From assembly GCA_033439255.1 (NCBI GenBank), contig JAVRDV010000017.1:124001-188000 (forward strand): a DNA stretch of 64,000 bases, given 5' to 3'. The notes beneath the pieces are model-generated. The model had not been told where the DNA came from and did not search any database. It worked only from the letters and a program-made list of their open reading frames with translations. How positions within the stretch are numbered: position 1 is the stretch's first letter; the number at the start of each line of letters is the position of its first letter. This DNA comes from Hericium rajendrae (taxonomy: Eukaryota; Basidiomycota; Agaricomycetes; Russulales; Hericiaceae). Below are positions 60,692 through 64,000 of the stretch, one piece after another. Position numbers and translations under genes: made by a program.

Positions 60692-61268
60692 TCATGCACT
60701 CGCAGCAGCCCCGTCCTCGCCCTCCTCCGAACCATCCGGACTATCACGCATCGACTCTACCATACCGGCGATTGTGCTCACAATCATTTCCTGCTGAATG
60801 ACCTCCTGCTCTTGCATGATTGCCAGTGTATCGTGGAATTCGGCGACTGCCTCTTCCGCCCACTCCTCCGCAAGCACGACCGCTTCAGCAACTACGCGTT
60901 CCATCCCATCAAACACTTCCTGTAAGACTTGTCGTACCCTCCTTGCCGATGTCAACCCACCGCTTGGGATCGGAATTCGTGACGGCGGAGCATTGGCTCG
61001 TGCCATCGCGCGTTCGAAGCACATGGTAGGGTCGGCATCTGGTGGTGTAACACTAGGCAGGATTGCCGTCAGAGCCATCAGAAAACAACGATGGTTGTAC
61101 TCACACTATCATTGGGATTGTAATCCTGCTAATCCCATCCTCTCCGTCTTGTACGACTTGTTGGATGCGCTCATTGTCTTCGTCGTGGATGCCGCAACGT
61201 GCTATGCTGCGGGTCAGGGCTGCTAAGGATGCAACGACCGCGTGGAGAGTGAGGTTGAGGGAGGGCAT
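60692..61268 (-). CDS. Hypothetical protein, 174 aa, two exons
   Basis: Exon 1 61105-61268 starts MPSLNLTLHAVVASLAALTR. Exon 2 60692-61052 continues VTPPDADPTMCFERAMARAN and ends EEGEDGAAASA, stop. The 52-nt intron (61053-61104) has GTGAGT, CTCTGAC and CTAG. The upstream ATG at 61406 would add a 46-residue low-complexity start from a minisatellite-like stretch (61320-61450), so the inner ATG is preferred. The middle (VFDGMERVVAEAVVLAEEWA) should form a long helix. No family recognised. The clean intron and frame suggest an intact gene. Confidence 0.6.
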
Positions 61269-61319
61269 GAGGTAGTAGGGTGAAGTTGTAATAGGAAGAT
61301 GTGCCAGTGAGGTGTAGGA

Positions 61320-61450
61320 CGCGATGGGCAGACACGACAACGCGATGGGCAGACGCGAGAATGCGACAAGCAGCCGCAAGAATGCAATGAGCAGCCCCGA
61401 GAACACGACAAGCCGCCGCGAGAATGCAACGAGCGGCCACGAGAACGTGA
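61320..61450. repeat. Imperfect 21-bp repeats
   Basis: Units GCGACAAGCAGCCGCAAGAAT / GCGATGGGCAGACGCGAGAAT recur about six times. Both strands stay open. Confidence 0.7.
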
Positions 61451-61578
61451 TGAACAGACGCGAGGATGGAGTGTACGTAGGATGTTCAAAGCAGACAAGG
61501 GATCTGTGTGCGTCAATAGCATGCTGGAAACCTATAAAGTCGCATTTCGCAGGGCTACATAGTCAACTACATAAAATG

Positions 61579-64000
61579 TCAATCGTCGCCGTCAAACGAT
61601 CGCCTTTGCTCCTCTGGAAAGAGCAATCGCGCCTCATGGAATAGCCCCTTCCACATGTTCGCTTGCCTGTCAAAATTCTGTTAGCATCAGGATATTGCTA
61701 CCTTTAATAGACATACTTTGCGGCATAACTTCCTTGCCCCTTGTCGACCGGATCACTACTGGCAAGCAGAACGTCTGCTTTCGCTTTCCACTGGCGGTAC
61801 CAACTACGGAACGTCCGCTGTGTTCGTCGCATCTCCACTTCGAGCAGATTCTTCTGCTCTTTTGATCGCGCGACTGCAGCGCGTTGTCTGAACCAATTGA
61901 CTCTTTCATCTTCAAAAAGCTTATGTTAGTATCAATTCAACACGACTTCCAATTGCTACTCACATTCTCTCAGCCACTCGTCAGCAGCTGCATCTGTTGA
62001 GGAACTACGATAGGAGCCCATTTGCCAAATCCATGATCCTTCACTCGCTTGGTCCTTTCCCTTTTTCCTACTCTTCGCACGAGCACCGTGATACACGGTC
62101 GGCGCGTAGCAGTCCTCTGGACGAAGTGGCTTATAGTTGTGACTGTCAGAGCCGAGGACGATCAGTATTGATCGAGTGCGTTCATATTCTTGTCGAAGAG
62201 CTTCGAGTCTGGATGAGGCGGTAGATAAAATTTGACCATTACGAGTCTTGCTGTTTTGGCCTGTAGTATCTTTAGTTGATCGCCAGAGAAAACCGCGCAT
62301 AGCGGAACTTTTCTTTATATCTCGAATAAGATCATTTGCATGACCTTCACGGAGTAGCAGCTCTGTCCTTATCGCCTTAGCAAATTGTGCGCAGTGACGA
62401 ACGGGTGGGGGATGCTGTGACGGAACTGGTAGGGAGACGTCCTCGGGGTTACAGCGCTGTACCGATGGCATTGGAGGCCACGCGATGGAAGCAAAACTTC
62501 GAAGTGTTTCCAGCTCCTCGACAATGAGACCTAGAGAGTCTGTATATAGAGCCTCCCACTCTTCTACGTCTTCAGCTAATCGTTGGCGTAGAAGTTCGAG
62601 CTCGTTATAGATCGCGTCTGATTTGTTCGCTTCGTACTCTTGAAGTTGCGTATGAATCCTTCGTCTGTTGAGTGGAGTTACAATTTTAGATGGCAATATA
62701 CAATGTAGCACGCACTCACTGCTTCTGTTCGATATCCATTGCAAACTTCACCATCTGCCCTAAACGGTGACTGGGCTCAACGGTAATTCCATTTGCGGCG
62801 CGATGTCACTCGTTCTCCCTGTTGAGCTCTGCCAAGGCTTGCTTTTGTGTTGGCGCTAGGAGATATGAGTACTTTTCTTCATGGCTAAGCAGTACGGACA
62901 GTACCTTTGTCCTCCGCGGGCTCGTACGGGTTTGTGATATCTTCTCGCTTCCAATATGGATCGTTGACTTTTTGCAACCAGTCTTGCTCCTGCTCATGCC
63001 AGTCTTGCAACGGGGCATCACGTTCCGTCAGTGAGGTTTCCATGTCCTCTAGCTTTGCTTGGTCTGTATCAAGCCTTGCATGCACTCGCTTGAAACGTTT
63101 TGCAAGTAGGGATGCTGAGAGGGTAAAACAGCAGTTAGCAATGCCTTGCGTGGAATGAAAGTGTCGTCAGAACTTGCCTTCTTTGAATACTTTCTGCATA
63201 TTATAGTCAGACATATGCCCGTTCAATGAATCGTGTCGATGCCCAGCTCCCATCTCCCGTGTGCTTCTCGCAATCGAATTCTGGACCGACCAAAGGCATT
63301 CCAGGTCCTCGCCATCTGTATGGCCCGTCCCGGGGACGAAGTGACCATTGTGTTTTGTCTTGCATTCGGGTTTAATGTGACCTGGTAGATGATACGAACC
63401 AATCAGATGATGAGTCTTCGGAAATACTGGAGCACCAGGGAAATCCATCATGCGTTTGTCGAAGTTGATCATGTACTGACACACAATGTCGTAGTATTCA
63501 TACCAAAGGAGGAGTAAAACAAATCGGCGCGTTGTGGAGACTTTCGCAAAGTCTACGCTGCAGTACCTTATGTTCCAGATAGTAAGCTACTCTGCTTGCA
63601 CGCGTCAAGAATGACACTCACTGCTCGCCTTTCGGGAGATCAACCACCCCATTTGCCATGATCATACCAGATCGTGCACATGCAAGCGCCAAGATTCCTG
63701 ATACGATCTTGCCCGAATACTGATTGGTCAAGGCTTTGAAGGAACTACACGTCGACGTCTGGCTCCCGTCAGGTTAACGACTATTCCCGGAAACAATGAC
63801 ATCATGACGTACCTCAGCCTTCGCATTCTGGGGGCACTGCTCGAGCCAGTTTTGATAATCAGTTTCATTGGCAAAAAAGGCGGCACCATGTGTTAAAGGG
63901 CGGTCATTGTGGTCCATGGGCTTGTCATGCAGGCTGCTTGAGAAGTTACCGTCCTTTGCATAACGAAGCGCATGTAGATACCTGGAAGTGTTGTAGATTA
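61579..64000 (-). CDS. KDZ transposase, 3' part, runs off the right edge
   Basis: Reads right to left with several short introns. Exon at about 63813-64000: THGAAFFANETDYQNWLEQC. 63622-63762: NQYSGKIVSGILALACARSG, MIMANGVVDLPKGEQ. 63167-63505: YEYYDIVCQYMINFDKRMMD, KTHHLIGSYHLPGHIKPECK, then the last catalytic block GTGHTDGEDLECLWSVQNSI and STREMGAGHRHDSLNGHMSD. 62890-63120: FKRVHARLDTDQAKLEDMET, KREDITNPYEP. 61964-62660: long helical tail with RPEDCYAPTVYHGARAKSRK. About 61719-61920: WFRQRAAVARSKEQKNLLEV. Last exon ends EEQRRSFDGDD, stop at 61579. The order and motifs fit the KDZ superfamily. No stop was seen inside the exons inspected, so this copy may be intact outside the window. Exon borders are approximate. 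Confidence 0.85.

Overview
The window looks like a transposon-dense stretch of a basidiomycete (Agaricomycete-type) nuclear genome. The evidence is spliceosomal introns of 50-60 nt with GTRAGT donors and CTGAC/TACTAAC branch sites, KDZ/CxC2 transposase genes, a fungal Helitron Rep/helicase, a fungal DDE_3 transposase, Ty3-type gag, and fragments of a MUB1-like and a GMC oxidoreductase gene. Almost no intact host gene is present. Only the right end (about 58.7-64 kb) has ordinary gene density, all on the minus strand.

Layout. 0-5.6 kb: minus-strand Helitron Rep/helicase pseudogene, split at 3346-4845 by a non-autonomous element. 5.6-8.0 kb: a 463-bp solo LTR with GATGG target duplications and small coding relics. 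8.0-16.9 kb: a nest made of an outer element (8026-16879), a 5.27-kb member of the same family inside it (9430-14704), a hAT-like element inside that (11383-12930), and a 519-bp solo LTR (15467-15985). 16.9-21.5 kb: a minus-strand LTR retrotransposon relic (gag, leader, 5' LTR) split by a 2.7-kb terminal-inverted-repeat (TIR) element. A second copy of that TIR element lies at 21.7-24.5 kb. 24.9-29.3 kb: decayed coding regions, including a four-exon gene with two RNase H1 N-terminal (viroplasmin-like) domains. 29.6-39.1 kb: a KDZ/CxC2 gene split by a 7.8-kb TIR-bounded insertion full of CpG-rich arrays and palindromes. 39.9-46 kb: a second, almost identical 5.27-kb element inserted in one arm of an inverted repeat. 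46-55 kb: more family members, a hAT transposase fragment, a decayed conserved fungal gene, a DDE_3 transposase, and tandem repeats carrying intron signals. 55-57 kb: another array plus palindrome. 57-64 kb: an unknown ORF, the GMC and MUB1 fragments, a two-exon hypothetical gene, and the 3' part of a second KDZ gene.

The most interesting signal is a family of elements without TIRs or target duplications that insert exactly between A and T. They start TTACGATTCCTTAGAATCGT, carry a degenerate tRNA-like pol III head about 80 nt inside, and end in CTCTTCCCCCAAG. Two insertions can be read directly: one interrupts a (TCA)n tract in the Helitron gene, and one has a matching empty site in the opposite arm of an inverted repeat. 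This is Helitron-type integration with non-canonical ends. A second signal is a set of palindromes that sit at the edges of CpG-rich, 24-bp-like arrays. A third is a tandem array in which each unit carries donor, branch-site and acceptor signals.

Limits: all assignments come from reading the sequence and knowledge of families; no alignment or database search was run. Element ends are exact where flanks prove them and approximate elsewhere.
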